DNA of 64,000 nucleotides from JAENVU01 sp963765075 (lineage in GTDB: Bacteria > Actinomycetota > Acidimicrobiia > IMCC26256 > JAENVU01), in the NCBI GenBank assembly GCA_963765075.1, contig CAVXVA010000001.1:806001-870000 (forward strand). The letters are read 5' to 3'. Both the position numbers and the translations under genes were made by a program. Below are positions 26,871 to 35,998 of the stretch, in pieces. The notes under the pieces were generated by a model, which was not told where the DNA came from, ran no database searches, and saw nothing but the letters and a program-made list of their open reading frames with translations. Each line of letters begins with the position of its first letter. The stretch's first letter is position 1.

Positions 26871-28736
26871 ATGAAACGCATCCGGGTTCGGTTGGTCGCG
26901 GTACTCGTAGTGATCGTCAGCGGTCTGGCGCCGGCAGTGATCGTGCCGACTCCGGCCACTGCGCTGTCGGATCCGACGATCCCCTGGCTGACGCTGAATC
27001 GCACCATCACCTCCCAACCATGGGGTGGCAGCACCACGAAGGCCTTCGACCTCGAGGGGTCGGCCTACCTGCATTTCGACCACACACTCTGGGTGGTCGA
27101 CGATCAGCGCGACGCCGCGTACGAGATCGACCCCGTCACGGGGAAACTGCTCCACTCGATCACGCAGGCGTCGTTCGCCGGCGCCAAGCCGTTCGGCGGC
27201 ACCGCACCGCTCGCCGGCACCTCCCGCGCCGACAGCTTCTCCTCGGTTGCGTACGACCTCATCAACGACACGCTCTACATCTTCTCGGGGAACTGCTGTG
27301 GCGTCGCTCCCTTCGACCCGGCGGTGTTCCGGCTCACCCGCAACGCCTCGGGCGTCTTCACCGTCGACTCGTACCAACCGCTGCCCGAAGGCACCGATGC
27401 GTCGGCGGCCGGGGTCGTCCTCGGCGGCAAGCTGTACTTCGGCAAGGGCCAGAAGATCCGTACCTACGACTACGCGACGAACACCATCGGCGCCAACATC
27501 ACGATCACGGGCGCCGGCACGGCCATCAACGGTATGGCCTTCGCCGACCCTGACACCGACACCATGCTGGTGACGACGGCGGACAACACACTGGTCAAGG
27601 TCGACGCCGCGACGTGGAGTGCAGTGCCGGGTTGGAACTTCGACCTCGCGCCCTTCGGGATCCTGAATCCGACATCGGTCGAGGTCGTCGGCGATCGACT
27701 CTTCATCACCGACGGGTACGACGCTCGCCCGGCCGGCGACCCGTTGAAATACGCAATCTTCGTCCTCGACCTGGCCCAAGCGCCGCCGGTGACGGCGTCG
27801 TTCGAACCTCACGTGACCAGAGGCGCGAGCCCGCTGCTGGTGTGGTTCATCGACCACAGCATCCGCGCCGACACCCACGCATGGAATTTCGGGGATGGAG
27901 CGACCTCCACCGAGACGAACCCCGTCCACATCTACACCGCAGCCGGCACCTACACGGCCACGCTGACCGTGACCGGCGTCGGCGGTTCGAGTACCACACA
28001 ACGAACGATCACCGTGCTGCCCGCGACGGCGCGGACCGGCGGCTACACCCTCGACGGATTCGGCGGGCTCCACCCGTTCCAAGTCGGCAACTCAGCCCCA
28101 CCACCCGCGGCGAAGGGCGGCCCCTACTGGAAGGGTTGGGACATCGCGCGCGGGGTCGCGGTGCTTGCGGACGGCTCCGGGGGCTACACGCTCGACGGAT
28201 TCGGCGGGCTCCAACCGTTCCAGATCGGCACGTCGGCCCCACCACTCGCAACCAAGAGCGGCCCGTACTGGAACGGTTGGGACGCCGCCCGCGGCGTCGC
28301 GCTCATGCCGGACGGCAGCGGTGGCTACCTGGTCGACCTCTTCGGCGGCATCCATCGCTTCTCGATCGGCGCCGGCCCGCTGCCGCCCACGCCGGATGGC
28401 GGCCCGTACTGGAAGGGTCAAGACCAGGCGCGGGGCATCACGATCCTGCCTGATGGCTCCGGCGGGTACATCGTCGACCGGGTCGGGTACCTCCACGCGT
28501 TCCGCATCGGCACGAACGCGCCACCGGCGGCACCGACGGGCGTGTGGAGCGGAGGCGGTTCACCTCCGGTCCAAGGGGTGTCGCTGCTCCCGACCGGTAC
28601 CGGTGGCTACACCATCGACGGGTTCGGCACGCTGCACCGATTCGCGCTGACCCAGACCCCACCACTCCCCATCGGGCTCGCGACGTGGTTCGGATGGGAC
28701 ATCGCCCGCGACGTCGCGGTGATGCCGGGCAACTAG
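26871..28736 (+). CDS. Secreted PKD-domain protein with five C-terminal tandem repeats
   Basis: 621 residues from ATG at 26871 with GGAGG upstream. Residues 1-31 form a signal peptide (KRIRVR, hydrophobic core, cleavage near TPATA). Residues about 40-310 look like a YncE-type beta-propeller (WVVDDQRDAAYEIDPVTGKL, LFITDGYDA). A PKD domain follows (AWNFGDGATSTETNPVHIY). Residues about 390-621 are five copies of a roughly 47-residue unit with the core GGYxLDGFGGLHPFxxG and PYWKGWDxARGV. No sorting signal or membrane anchor is visible. Probably released or bound to the cell surface; function unknown. Confidence 0.85.
   Translation: MKRIRVRLVAVLVVIVSGLAPAVIVPTPATALSDPTIPWLTLNRTITSQPWGGSTTKAFDLEGSAYLHFDHTLWVVDDQRDAAYEIDPVTGKLLHSITQASFAGAKPFGGTAPLAGTSRADSFSSVAYDLINDTLYIFSGNCCGVAPFDPAVFRLTRNASGVFTVDSYQPLPEGTDASAAGVVLGGKLYFGKGQKIRTYDYATNTIGANITITGAGTAINGMAFADPDTDTMLVTTADNTLVKVDAATWSAVPGWNFDLAPFGILNPTSVEVVGDRLFITDGYDARPAGDPLKYAIFVLDLAQAPPVTASFEPHVTRGASPLLVWFIDHSIRADTHAWNFGDGATSTETNPVHIYTAAGTYTATLTVTGVGGSSTTQRTITVLPATARTGGYTLDGFGGLHPFQVGNSAPPPAAKGGPYWKGWDIARGVAVLADGSGGYTLDGFGGLQPFQIGTSAPPLATKSGPYWNGWDAARGVALMPDGSGGYLVDLFGGIHRFSIGAGPLPPTPDGGPYWKGQDQARGITILPDGSGGYIVDRVGYLHAFRIGTNAPPAAPTGVWSGGGSPPVQGVSLLPTGTGGYTIDGFGTLHRFALTQTPPLPIGLATWFGWDIARDVAVMPGN
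28038..28736 (+). repeat. Five tandem 141-bp coding repeats
   Basis: Five in-frame units start at about 28038, 28179, 28320, 28461 and 28602, each near 141 bp (47 codons). Each unit begins Gly-Gly-Tyr, then a hydrophobic/Asp core and Phe at the HPF/QPF/HRF/HAF/HRF position, and ends ARGV or an equivalent. The fourth and fifth units are the most divergent. The periodicity suggests a blade-like or solenoid binding module. Confidence 0.85.
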
Positions 28737-28743
28737 CGGCGAG

Positions 28744-28782
28744 GCCGCCGGTCAGGTGTGCGTCTCAGGCCTGACCGGTGGC
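28744..28782. terminator. Hairpin between convergent genes
   Basis: GCCGCCGGTCAGG (28744-28756) pairs with CCTGACCGGTGGC (28770-28782), 13 bp with one G-U type mismatch and a 13-base loop. It lies just after the secreted-protein stop and overlaps the stop codon and last codons of the convergent FadD gene. Likely a bidirectional terminator; no U tract is evident. Confidence 0.65.
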
Positions 28783-30363
28783 GATCGACTTGGCCCAGCG
28801 GTAGTCGGCCTTGCCCGACGGTGAACGGACGATCTCGTCCACGAGGTGCACTTCCTTGGGCACCTTGTAGCCCGCGATCGACGATCGAGCATGCTCCGCG
28901 AGGGCATCGACGGTGGGCGTCGCATCCCCGCGAGCCTTGACGACGGCGGCGACCCGCTCACCCCACCGCTCATCGGGCACGCCGACGACGACCACGTCGA
29001 ACACGTCGGGATGCGACTTCAGCGCGAGTTCGACTTCCTCGGGGAAGATCTTCTCGCCACCGGAGTTGATGCTGACCGAACCGCGGCCGAGCAAGGTGAT
29101 CTGACCGTCGGCCTCGACACGGGCCATGTCTCCGGGCACCACCCACCGCTCACCGTTGAGCACCATGAACGTCGAGGCCGTCTTGGCTTCGTCCTTGTAG
29201 TAGCCGAGCGGCATGTAGCCCTTGCGGGCGAGCAGGCCAGTCACGCCCGAACCCGGCTCGACCGGGACACCTTCGTCGGTGATCACCAACGTGTGTGGGC
29301 CCATGACGAACTGGGGCTTCCCCTCCGCGTCGGCGCCTGCCACCGAGCCCTGGAATCCGGTTTCGGACGCGCCCATGGAGTCGACGATCAGCACGTTGGG
29401 GAGCACTTCGTTGATCTTCTGCTTGACCGTGGGCGAGAGAATCGCGCCGCCGGATCCGATCACGAAGAACCCCGTGAGGTCGTAGTCCACGCCGTCGTCT
29501 TCGAGGGCTTCGATGAGCGGACGCGCCATGGCGTCGCCGACCAGGCTGATCGTCATCACCTTCTCGCGCACGACGGTCTGCCACACCTCGTGCGGGTCCA
29601 TCTTCTTCTGGTTGCTGAGCACCAGCGTGTTGCCCTGCAACAGCAACATCAGCGCCACCCACTGCGCCGCGCCGTGCATGAGCGGAGCGACAGGAAATCC
29701 GGACAGGGTGCCGCCGTTGCGGGCCAGCTCCATGACCTCGTCGGGCGAGCCGAACACGTTGCCACCGCCCATCAGCGCGCCGATCGTGGAGTGGAAGAAG
29801 TCTTCCTGGCGCCACATCACACCCTTGGGCATGCCCGTGGTGCCGCCCGTGTAGAGCATGTACAGGTCGTCGGGACTCCGCGGCTCGGTGTACCGAGTGT
29901 TCGACGCCGCCGCGAGTGCGGCTTCGTACTCGACCGCACCGATCATGGCGAGGTCTTCGTCGGTGCCGTCGTCGATCGACACGAAGAGCTTGAGCTTCGG
30001 GCACTGGTCCCGCACTGCCGCGATGCGGGGGACGAACTCGCGGCCGTGCACCAGGCCGACGAGATCCGCATTGTCGAAGAGGTACGCGAGCTCGGCCTCG
30101 ACGTAGCGGTAATTCACGTTGATCGGAACGCCGCGGGCCTTCCAGATGCCGAACATCGACTCGATCCACTCCGGACCGTTGTACGCGTAGATGCCGACGT
30201 GGTCACCCACCTGGAGGCCCGCGGCGATGAGGTGATTCGCGAGCCGGGTCGAACGATCGTCGAGCTCGGCGAACGTGTACCGGCGATCACCACAGATCAC
30301 GGCCGTGCGTTCGGGGACGAGATCGGCGACGCCCTCGAACAGGTCGGCGAAGTTCCACTGCAT
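28765..30363 (-). CDS. FadD19-like acyl/steroid-side-chain CoA ligase
   Basis: 532 residues, an AMP-binding ligase: LYTGGTTGMPKG (about 171-182), DSMGASETGFQGS, PGDMARVEADGQITLLGRGSVSINSGGEKIFPEEVE and SGKADYRW at the end. The opening VPERTAVICGDRRYTFAELD, the NVNYRYVEAELAYLFDNADL block and LVGDAMARPLIEAL match mycobacterial FadD19, which activates C24-branched sterol side chains; this comparison is from memory. Its ATG directly follows the TAG of the Ltp gene, so they are translationally coupled. Confidence 0.88.
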   Translation of the reverse strand: MQWNFADLFEGVADLVPERTAVICGDRRYTFAELDDRSTRLANHLIAAGLQVGDHVGIYAYNGPEWIESMFGIWKARGVPINVNYRYVEAELAYLFDNADLVGLVHGREFVPRIAAVRDQCPKLKLFVSIDDGTDEDLAMIGAVEYEAALAAASNTRYTEPRSPDDLYMLYTGGTTGMPKGVMWRQEDFFHSTIGALMGGGNVFGSPDEVMELARNGGTLSGFPVAPLMHGAAQWVALMLLLQGNTLVLSNQKKMDPHEVWQTVVREKVMTISLVGDAMARPLIEALEDDGVDYDLTGFFVIGSGGAILSPTVKQKINEVLPNVLIVDSMGASETGFQGSVAGADAEGKPQFVMGPHTLVITDEGVPVEPGSGVTGLLARKGYMPLGYYKDEAKTASTFMVLNGERWVVPGDMARVEADGQITLLGRGSVSINSGGEKIFPEEVELALKSHPDVFDVVVVGVPDERWGERVAAVVKARGDATPTVDALAEHARSSIAGYKVPKEVHLVDEIVRSPSGKADYRWAKSIATGQA

Positions 30364-31551
30364 CTATTTCCTCACGATCACTGAGCTGCCATGGCCGAAG
30401 AGGCCCTGGTTCACGGTGAGCCCGATCCGGGCTCCTTCCACTTGACGGGCGCCGGCTTCACCGCGGAGGTGCCACGTGAGCTCGCACACCTGGGCGATGG
30501 CCTGCGCCGGGACCGCCTCACCGAAGCAGGCGAGACCACCGCTGGCATTCACCGGGATCCGGCCGCCGATGGTCGTGTCGCCGTCGCGAACGAGCCGCTC
30601 CGCCTCCCCCGGCTTGCAGATACCGATGTTCTCGTACCAGTCGAGTTCGAGCGCAGTCGAGAGGTCGTACACCTCGGCGAGGTCGAGATCCTCCGGCCCG
30701 ATGCCGGCCTGTTCGTAGGCCGCGAATGCGATCGAGTCCCGGAATCCGCGCTCCGGCTCGGCGACGCCGAACGCCGAGTCGGTGGCGAAGTTCGGCATGT
30801 CGATCAAGGTGTCCGGGTAACTCGGGCTGACCGTACTCACGCCGGCGATCCGCACCGGGCTGGTGTGGCCAAGCTTCTTCGCGTAGTCGACGCTGCACAC
30901 GATCAACGCCGCCGCGCCGTCGGACGTGGCACAGATTTCGAGCAGGCGCAGCGGGTCGGACACCATCGGCGACGCCGCGACGTCGTCGAGGGTGACCTCC
31001 TTGCGGAACCGCGCGTACGGGTTCTCGAACCCGTGCTTCGCGTTCTTGACCTTGACCGCGGCGAAATCGGCCTGGGTCGCTCCATGCAATTCCATCCGGC
31101 GCCGGGCGTACATCCCGAAGTAGGTGGGATTGGTGGCCCCCAGGAGCCGGAACCGCAACCAGTCGGGATCGTCACCGCGCTCACCGGCGTTCGGCGCGAG
31201 GAACCCCTTCGGCGTCGTGTCGGCACCGATCACCATCGCGACATCGACCATCCCCGCGAGGATCTGGGCGCGCGCCGCATTGAGTGCCGTCGCGCCACTC
31301 GCGCAGGCTGCGTAGGAACTCGATACCGCCGCACCCTGCCACCCGAGCGCCTTGGCAAAGGTCGCGCCGGCGACGTAACCGGGGTAGCCGTTGCGGACCG
31401 TGTCGGCACCGCAGACCAACTGCACGTCGCGCCAGTCGATCCCGGCGTCGGCGAGCGCGGCGCGGGCGGCCACGACGCCGTACTCGACGAAGTTCTTGCC
31501 CCACTTGCCCCACGGGTGCATTCCGACACCGAGGACTGCAATCTCTTCCAT
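30364..31551 (-). CDS. Thiolase-fold lipid-transfer-type protein (Ltp)
   Basis: 395 residues from ATG at 31551. A non-decarboxylating thiolase-superfamily protein of the SCP-x/Ltp group: AAVSSSYAACASGATALNAA holds the active-site Cys region. ANPYARFRKEVTLDDV-type linker, EVYDLSTALELDWYENIG and NASGGLACFGEAVPAQA follow. In mycobacterial steroid catabolism such proteins, with a DUF35 partner, act as retro-aldolases in side-chain removal. The start overlaps the DUF35 stop by one base (TGATG), supporting the same partnership. Confidence 0.88.
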   Translation of the reverse strand: MEEIAVLGVGMHPWGKWGKNFVEYGVVAARAALADAGIDWRDVQLVCGADTVRNGYPGYVAGATFAKALGWQGAAVSSSYAACASGATALNAARAQILAGMVDVAMVIGADTTPKGFLAPNAGERGDDPDWLRFRLLGATNPTYFGMYARRRMELHGATQADFAAVKVKNAKHGFENPYARFRKEVTLDDVAASPMVSDPLRLLEICATSDGAAALIVCSVDYAKKLGHTSPVRIAGVSTVSPSYPDTLIDMPNFATDSAFGVAEPERGFRDSIAFAAYEQAGIGPEDLDLAEVYDLSTALELDWYENIGICKPGEAERLVRDGDTTIGGRIPVNASGGLACFGEAVPAQAIAQVCELTWHLRGEAGARQVEGARIGLTVNQGLFGHGSSVIVRK

Positions 31552-31980
31552 CACTCCACCGGCTTCCACTGCCAGACCACGTACTCATGGTCGTCGTCTT
31601 CGTACAGGGTGCCGAGGGTCAGTTCGACCTCCGTGCCCACGCTCAGCGTCGACGGGTCGGCACCGGGCACGAGCGGTCCGAGCACGACCATCTGCTCAGT
31701 CAGGAGTTCGACGGCCAGCACCGTGTAGGGCACGAACGGATCGGGCGAAATGTAAGGGGCCGGCGGCTGGTAGTGGTTCGTGGTCCAGGACCACACCCGA
31801 CCCCGTCGCGAGAACGCGACCTCTTCGAGTTCCTCGGTCGGCGCCACGGGGTTGCGCGAAAACGCGAGGTTCTTCGGAAAGAAGTAACTCCCGGTTTCCA
31901 CCCCCCGGCTCCCCAGCAACGCCGGCTCATCGTCAAGCGTGAACCAGCCTTCGGCCGCGGCAACGCGTGTCGTCTCTCAT
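31551..31980 (-). CDS. DUF35 OB-fold partner of the Ltp protein (one frameshift)
   Basis: About 142 residues if one extra base near 31970 is removed, giving an ATG start at 31980 (MRDTRVAAAEGWFTLDDEPALLGSRG). Without that, only a TTG start at 31919 is available. The OB-fold part is clear: GRVWSWTTNHYQPPAPY, PFVPYTVLAVELLTEQMVVLGPL, VGTEVELTLGTL. The N-terminal zinc ribbon expected in DUF35 proteins is missing its cysteines (GSRGVETGSYFFP). It is adjacent to and overlapping the Ltp gene. Role: partner subunit of the thiolase-fold enzyme (inferred from family). Confidence 0.78.
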
Positions 31981-32049
31981 GGCGGCGCAGCCTACAGACT
32001 GGCGGCGACCAGCCCTACGCGCAGACCGCGCGACGGCCGGAGAGGGGGC

Positions 32050-33099
32050 TCAGACGAGCACGATGGTGCGGCCAACGGTGTTGCGGTTGGCCATCGCGTC
32101 GATCGCGACCGGCACGGCGTCGAAGTCGACGGTGTCCCCGATCACGGTCCGAATCGCTCCGGCCGAATAGAGATCGACGATCTCGCGCATGATCGCGGCG
32201 CCGTGCTCGGCCGGCGCGAAGTTCCACCCCATCGCAGTCTTCACCAGGTGTGCCATCTCCGGCGCGGCATAGGCGAGAAGCACACCGCACAGCTTGAGAT
32301 TGCCCAACGCGACCCGTCGCGGGACGATGAACGCTTCGTCGGCCACTTCCTTGTTCGACGCGAAGCCCATCATCAGGTACCGGCCGTTGTAGGCGGTGCA
32401 TGCCATCGAGGCTTCCATGACCGCCGCGCCGACGTTGTCGAACACCACGTCGACCCCCCGGTCGCCGGTCTCGGCGAGCACGATCGGTTGGAAATCGTCG
32501 GCGAGGTAATCGATGACGACGTCGGCGCCCAGGTCGCGACACAACGCCACCTTGTCGGGGCCACCGGCCGTTGCGATGACTCGCGCGCCGAAGTGCTTCG
32601 CGATCTGGATCGCGGCCGAACCAGAGCCACCCGCGGCGGCGTGAATCAACACCGTCTCGCCGGACTGCAACGCGGCGCGGTCGACCAGCCCCAGCCACGC
32701 AAGATGGAACGGGAAGTAGAGCGCCGCCGCGTCGGGCAGCGGCACGGAATCCGGCATGGTGAACGCGGACACCGAAGGACCGACCGCGTATTCCGCGTAG
32801 CCCCCGTGCGCGCCCGTCGTCGTCGCCACGACTCGCTCACCGAGCCGGCCGTCGACACCGTCGCCACCGGCATCGACGATGCCCATGACCTCCATGCCCG
32901 GCGCGTACGGCAGCTCCGGGCGCACCATCATGTTGCCGCCGGTGATCCGTTCGAGGTCGTTGAGGTTCAGCGGGATCGCCTGGACCCGAATCCGCACCTC
33001 GCCCGGTCCCGGCTCGGGGATCGGCACCTCGTCGAGCTGGAGCACGTCGAGGGGCTCGCCGTACTCGTGCAATCGCCACGCTCGCATCGACGCCACCAT
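32050..33099 (-). CDS. Zinc-independent MDR (quinone-oxidoreductase-like)
   Basis: 349 residues from ATG at 33099, with AGAGGAG just upstream. MDR superfamily: RAWRLHEYGEPLDVLQLDEVPIPEPGPGEV, HAAAGGSGSAAIQIAKHFGARVIATA (NADPH Rossmann loop), DLGADVVIDY, VDVVFDNVGA, and the terminal NTVGRTIVLV. No zinc ligands are seen. It reduces an enone or quinone with NADPH; substrate unknown. It lies 20 bases downstream of ipdC, in the steroid gene run. Confidence 0.88.
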   Translation of the reverse strand: MVASMRAWRLHEYGEPLDVLQLDEVPIPEPGPGEVRIRVQAIPLNLNDLERITGGNMMVRPELPYAPGMEVMGIVDAGGDGVDGRLGERVVATTTGAHGGYAEYAVGPSVSAFTMPDSVPLPDAAALYFPFHLAWLGLVDRAALQSGETVLIHAAAGGSGSAAIQIAKHFGARVIATAGGPDKVALCRDLGADVVIDYLADDFQPIVLAETGDRGVDVVFDNVGAAVMEASMACTAYNGRYLMMGFASNKEVADEAFIVPRRVALGNLKLCGVLLAYAAPEMAHLVKTAMGWNFAPAEHGAAIMREIVDLYSAGAIRTVIGDTVDFDAVPVAIDAMANRNTVGRTIVLV

Positions 33100-33119
33100 C
33101 GGGCTCCTCTCGACTGCGG

Positions 33120-34190
33120 TTACACCGCGCCGAACTGGGTGAACACGTTGTTCGCCTCCGCGACGATGCGATCGATGATCTGACCGACGGTCGGAAGCTC
33201 GTCGATGACACCGACCACCTGGCCGGTCGGCAACACACCGGTGTCGAGCCGGCCGTCGACCAGCGCGGCCTTGGTGAGCATCGGCGCATTCGCGGCCATC
33301 GCGACCTGCGCCCACGAGAGCCCCTGCTCCTTGTGCATCGCGCGACCCTCCTTCAGGAGGTCGCCGATCCCCCGCCCGCTGAGCTGCCGGAACCGCAGCG
33401 CGTTCCCCAGCGAGCGCGGCAACGCCGTGAGCCGACCCGCGCCGTCGAGATGTTCGACGAGATCGGTCCGGATCACCCGCTGAGGGTGACCGTCGACCTG
33501 CTTCGTCACGACGGTGTCGGTCACCGAGGCTTGGAGGTAGCGGGCTTTCACCACATCCGGGACGCGGCTCTCGGCGGACAACAAGAAGCGAGTTCCCATC
33601 GCGACTCCGGCCGCGCCGTAGGCCAGCGCGGCGACCAACCCGCGTCCGTCGAAGAATCCACCGGCCGCGATGACCGGGATATCGACGGCGTCGCAGACCT
33701 GCGGCAACAGGAGCGTGGTCGGGACGGTCCCGGTGTGGCCACCGCCTTCGGCACCTTGGGCGATCACCGCGTCGACGCCCCACTCGGCGACCTTCTCGGC
33801 GTGGCGACGAGCCCCGACGGTCGGCATCACGACGACACCCTGGTCCTTCAGCGATTTCACCAGGCGCTCGCCCGGCGCCTGGGCGAAGCTCGCCACCTTC
33901 ACGCCTTCGCGCACCATCAAGGCGATGCGATCGTCGATGTCGGGTTGATCGGAGCGCAGATTCACACCGAAGGGGTTGTCGGTGCGGTCTTTGACCGCAG
34001 CGATCGCGGTGGCGAGTTCGGGCACGCTCATCGTGGCGCTGGCCAGGATTCCGAGGCCGCCGGCCGCGCTGGTCGCGGCCGTGAGATTCGCACCCGCGAC
34101 CCACCCCATCCCGGTCTGCACGATGGGGTAGGTGACTCCGAACAACTCACAGGCGGCAGTGTCCAGTTGCGGGTGTGCGGGATGACTCAC
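33120..34190 (-). CDS. ipdC: IpdC-like nitronate-monooxygenase-fold flavoprotein
   Basis: 356 residues, GTG start at 34190 overlapping the stop of an ipdB fragment (GTGA). Flavin TIM barrel: YPIVQTGMGWVAGANL, GGLGILASATM, AQGAEGGGHTG with the GGH motif, and IAAGGFFDGRGLVAALAYGA. Position after ipdB and similarity to Rv3553 identify it as IpdC, a flavoprotein needed in C/D-ring (HIP) breakdown in mycobacteria (from memory). This copy is intact. A second, truncated copy lies at 34463-35217. Confidence 0.85.
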   Translation of the reverse strand: MSHPAHPQLDTAACELFGVTYPIVQTGMGWVAGANLTAATSAAGGLGILASATMSVPELATAIAAVKDRTDNPFGVNLRSDQPDIDDRIALMVREGVKVASFAQAPGERLVKSLKDQGVVVMPTVGARRHAEKVAEWGVDAVIAQGAEGGGHTGTVPTTLLLPQVCDAVDIPVIAAGGFFDGRGLVAALAYGAAGVAMGTRFLLSAESRVPDVVKARYLQASVTDTVVTKQVDGHPQRVIRTDLVEHLDGAGRLTALPRSLGNALRFRQLSGRGIGDLLKEGRAMHKEQGLSWAQVAMAANAPMLTKAALVDGRLDTGVLPTGQVVGVIDELPTVGQIIDRIVAEANNVFTQFGAV

Positions 34191-34462
34191 GGGTTGGGGA
34201 CTTCCTGCTCGCGCAAGCCGTGAGGATCGATGACCTCACGGATCAACGAGAGTTCGTCCGGGGTCGGCGCGCGGGTTTCCGGAACGTCGGAGGGCACCAC
34301 GAGTTCGAAACCGGTCGCGGCGACGATCTCGTCGACGGTCACTCCCGGGTGAACCGAGTGCAACCGCATGCGGTGGTCCGTTGTCTCGAAGTCGAGCACC
34401 CCGAGGTTGGTCACCACATGATGCAGGTGGTGATAGCGGCCCGCCGCGCCGAGCTTGGCGGC
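34187..34462 (-). pseudogene. ipdB: 3' fragment of a first ipdB copy
   Basis: About 90 codons matching the C-terminus of IpdB: VVTNLGVLDFETTDHRMRL, SVHPGVTVDEIVAATGFELV, and EVIDPHGLREQEVPNP before the TGA. It aligns with the end of the fuller ipdB at 35214-35998, differing at several residues (KLGAAGRYHHLHH against FHELRH). It is therefore a diverged second copy, not an exact duplicate. Its 5' side ends abruptly inside ipdC-like sequence near 34463. Either a tandem-duplication scar or an assembly join. Confidence 0.75.
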
Positions 34463-35217
34463 GCGGTCAGGTGATCGACGAGCTCGGTGCGGATCACCGC
34501 TGCGGATGGCCGTCGATCTGCTTGGTGACGACGGTGTCGGTGACCGCGGCTCGAGGTACCGGGCCTTCACCGCGTCGGGCACCCGGCTCTCGGCCGAGAG
34601 GAGGAACCGTGTGCCCATCGCGATTCCGGCGGCGCCGTACGCCAGCGCGGCCACGAGGCCGCGACCGTCGAAGAACCCACCGGCCGCGATGACCGGGATG
34701 TCGACCGCGTCGCAGACCTGCGGCAGCAGCAGCGAGGTCGGGACGGTGCCGGTGTGGCCGCCGCCTTCGGCGCCCTGCGCGATCACCGCGTCGACGCCCC
34801 ACTCGGCGACCTTCTCGGCGTGGCGACGCGCGCCGACGGTCGGCATCACGACCACGCCCTGCGTCCTTGAGCGTCTTGACGAGCCGCTCGCCGGGCGCCT
34901 GGGCGAAGCTCGCCACCTGCACGCCCTCGCGGACCAGCAGCTCGATGCGATCGTCGATGTCGGGCTGATCGGACGCGCAGGTTCACGCCGAACGGGCTTG
35001 TCGGTGCGGTCCTTCACCGTCGGCGATCGCGGTCGCGAGCTCGGGCGACGCTCATCGTGGCGCTGGCGAGGATGCCGAGCCCGCCGGCCGCGCTCGGTCG
35101 CCGCGGTGAGCCGCGCGCCCGGCGACCCAGCCCATGCCGGTCTGCACGATCGGGTACTCGACGCCGAAGAGGTCGCACGCGCGGCGTGTGCAGCGCGGGC
35201 GTGCGGCGTGACGTCAC
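34463..35217 (-). pseudogene. ipdC: Truncated, frameshifted second ipdC copy
   Basis: Corresponds to roughly the first 230 residues of IpdC, ending at KQIDGHPQR where copy 1 continues with VIRTDLVEHLDG. The C-terminal third is absent. Alignment to the intact copy shows at least seven single-base insertions (for example near 34863, 34974, 34998, 35019, 35047, 35097 and 35122). Nucleotide similarity between copies is high but not near-identical. The insertion-only pattern looks like unpolished long-read error laid over a related sequence. Confidence 0.75.
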
Positions 35218-35998
35218 GGGTTGGGGACTTCTTGGTCGCGCAGGCCGTGGGGGTCGATGACCTCGCGGATCAGCGCGAGCTCGTCGGCGGTCGGGCGCGC
35301 GGGTCTCGGGCACGTCGTCGGGCACGACGAGCTCGAAGCCGGTCGCCTCGACGATCTCGTCGACGGTCACGCCGGGGTGCACCGAGCGCAGCCGCATGCG
35401 GTGGTCGGGCGTCTCGAAGTCGAAGACGCCGAGGTTGGTGACGACGTGGCGGAGCTCGTGGAACGCGACCGGCCGGCGCCGAGCTCGGCGGCGCGGTCGT
35501 ACCCGACGCCGCGTGACCACATCGACCTTCGGGACGAACACCCGCGACGAGTGGTTCGGCAGGAAGTAGCTGGTGGTGTTCTGGATCGTGTTGCCCGGCG
35601 CGCCCCGGAACCCGAGCAGCTGCGCCTTGGGCTTGTCCCAGTCGCCGACGAACGCGAAGTTCTGGTTGCCGTACATGTCGATCTGGCTCGCGCCCATCAT
35701 CACGTGACGCCGGCCGGACCACACCACGTCGAACATCGACCGGTAGGGGTTCCACGCCTCGATCGATCTTCGGCCTCATCGGTCGGGCCGACGGGATACG
35801 GGCCGCCGATGAACAACGCCTCGCCGTCGGTCATGACCAGGTCGGGCGCGAAGCTCGCGCGGGCCAGCCGGCCGCCGATCATCGGGACCGTGCCGATCGG
35901 GTTGGCCAGGATCTCGCCGTCGCCGCGGAAGCACTCGGCCACCGCGACCACGCAGTACTCGGCCCGGGTGATGAGGTCGCTGCGGTCGCATCGCTCAT
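35214..35998 (-). CDS. ipdB: IpdB-like beta subunit of ring-opening CoA-transferase-family enzyme (frameshifts)
   Basis: Recognisable pieces in order: ITRAEYCVVAVAECFRGDGEILANPIG, RLARASFAPDLVMTDGEALFIGG, SGRRHVMMGASQIDMYGNQN, GFRGAPGNTIQNTTSYFLPNHSSRVFV, and HVVTNLGVFDFETPDHRMRL. These match mycobacterial IpdB, the subunit that with IpdA hydrolytically opens the last steroid ring of COCHEA-CoA. Start taken at ATG 35998, overlapping the end of ipdA. At least four frame breaks occur, near 35290, 35500, 35770 and 35975. The intact motifs on both sides favour sequence error. Confidence 0.8.

Noticed and set aside
28038..28736. CRISPR-like periodicity of about 141 bp
   Set aside because: The repeats are in frame, diverged and encode conserved residues; there are no short identical repeats with unique spacers.
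32050..34104. Apparent fusion of the MDR with an N-terminal 335-residue extension
   Set aside because: The extension is an out-of-frame reading of the ipdC gene; the MDR has its own ATG and ribosome site at 33099.
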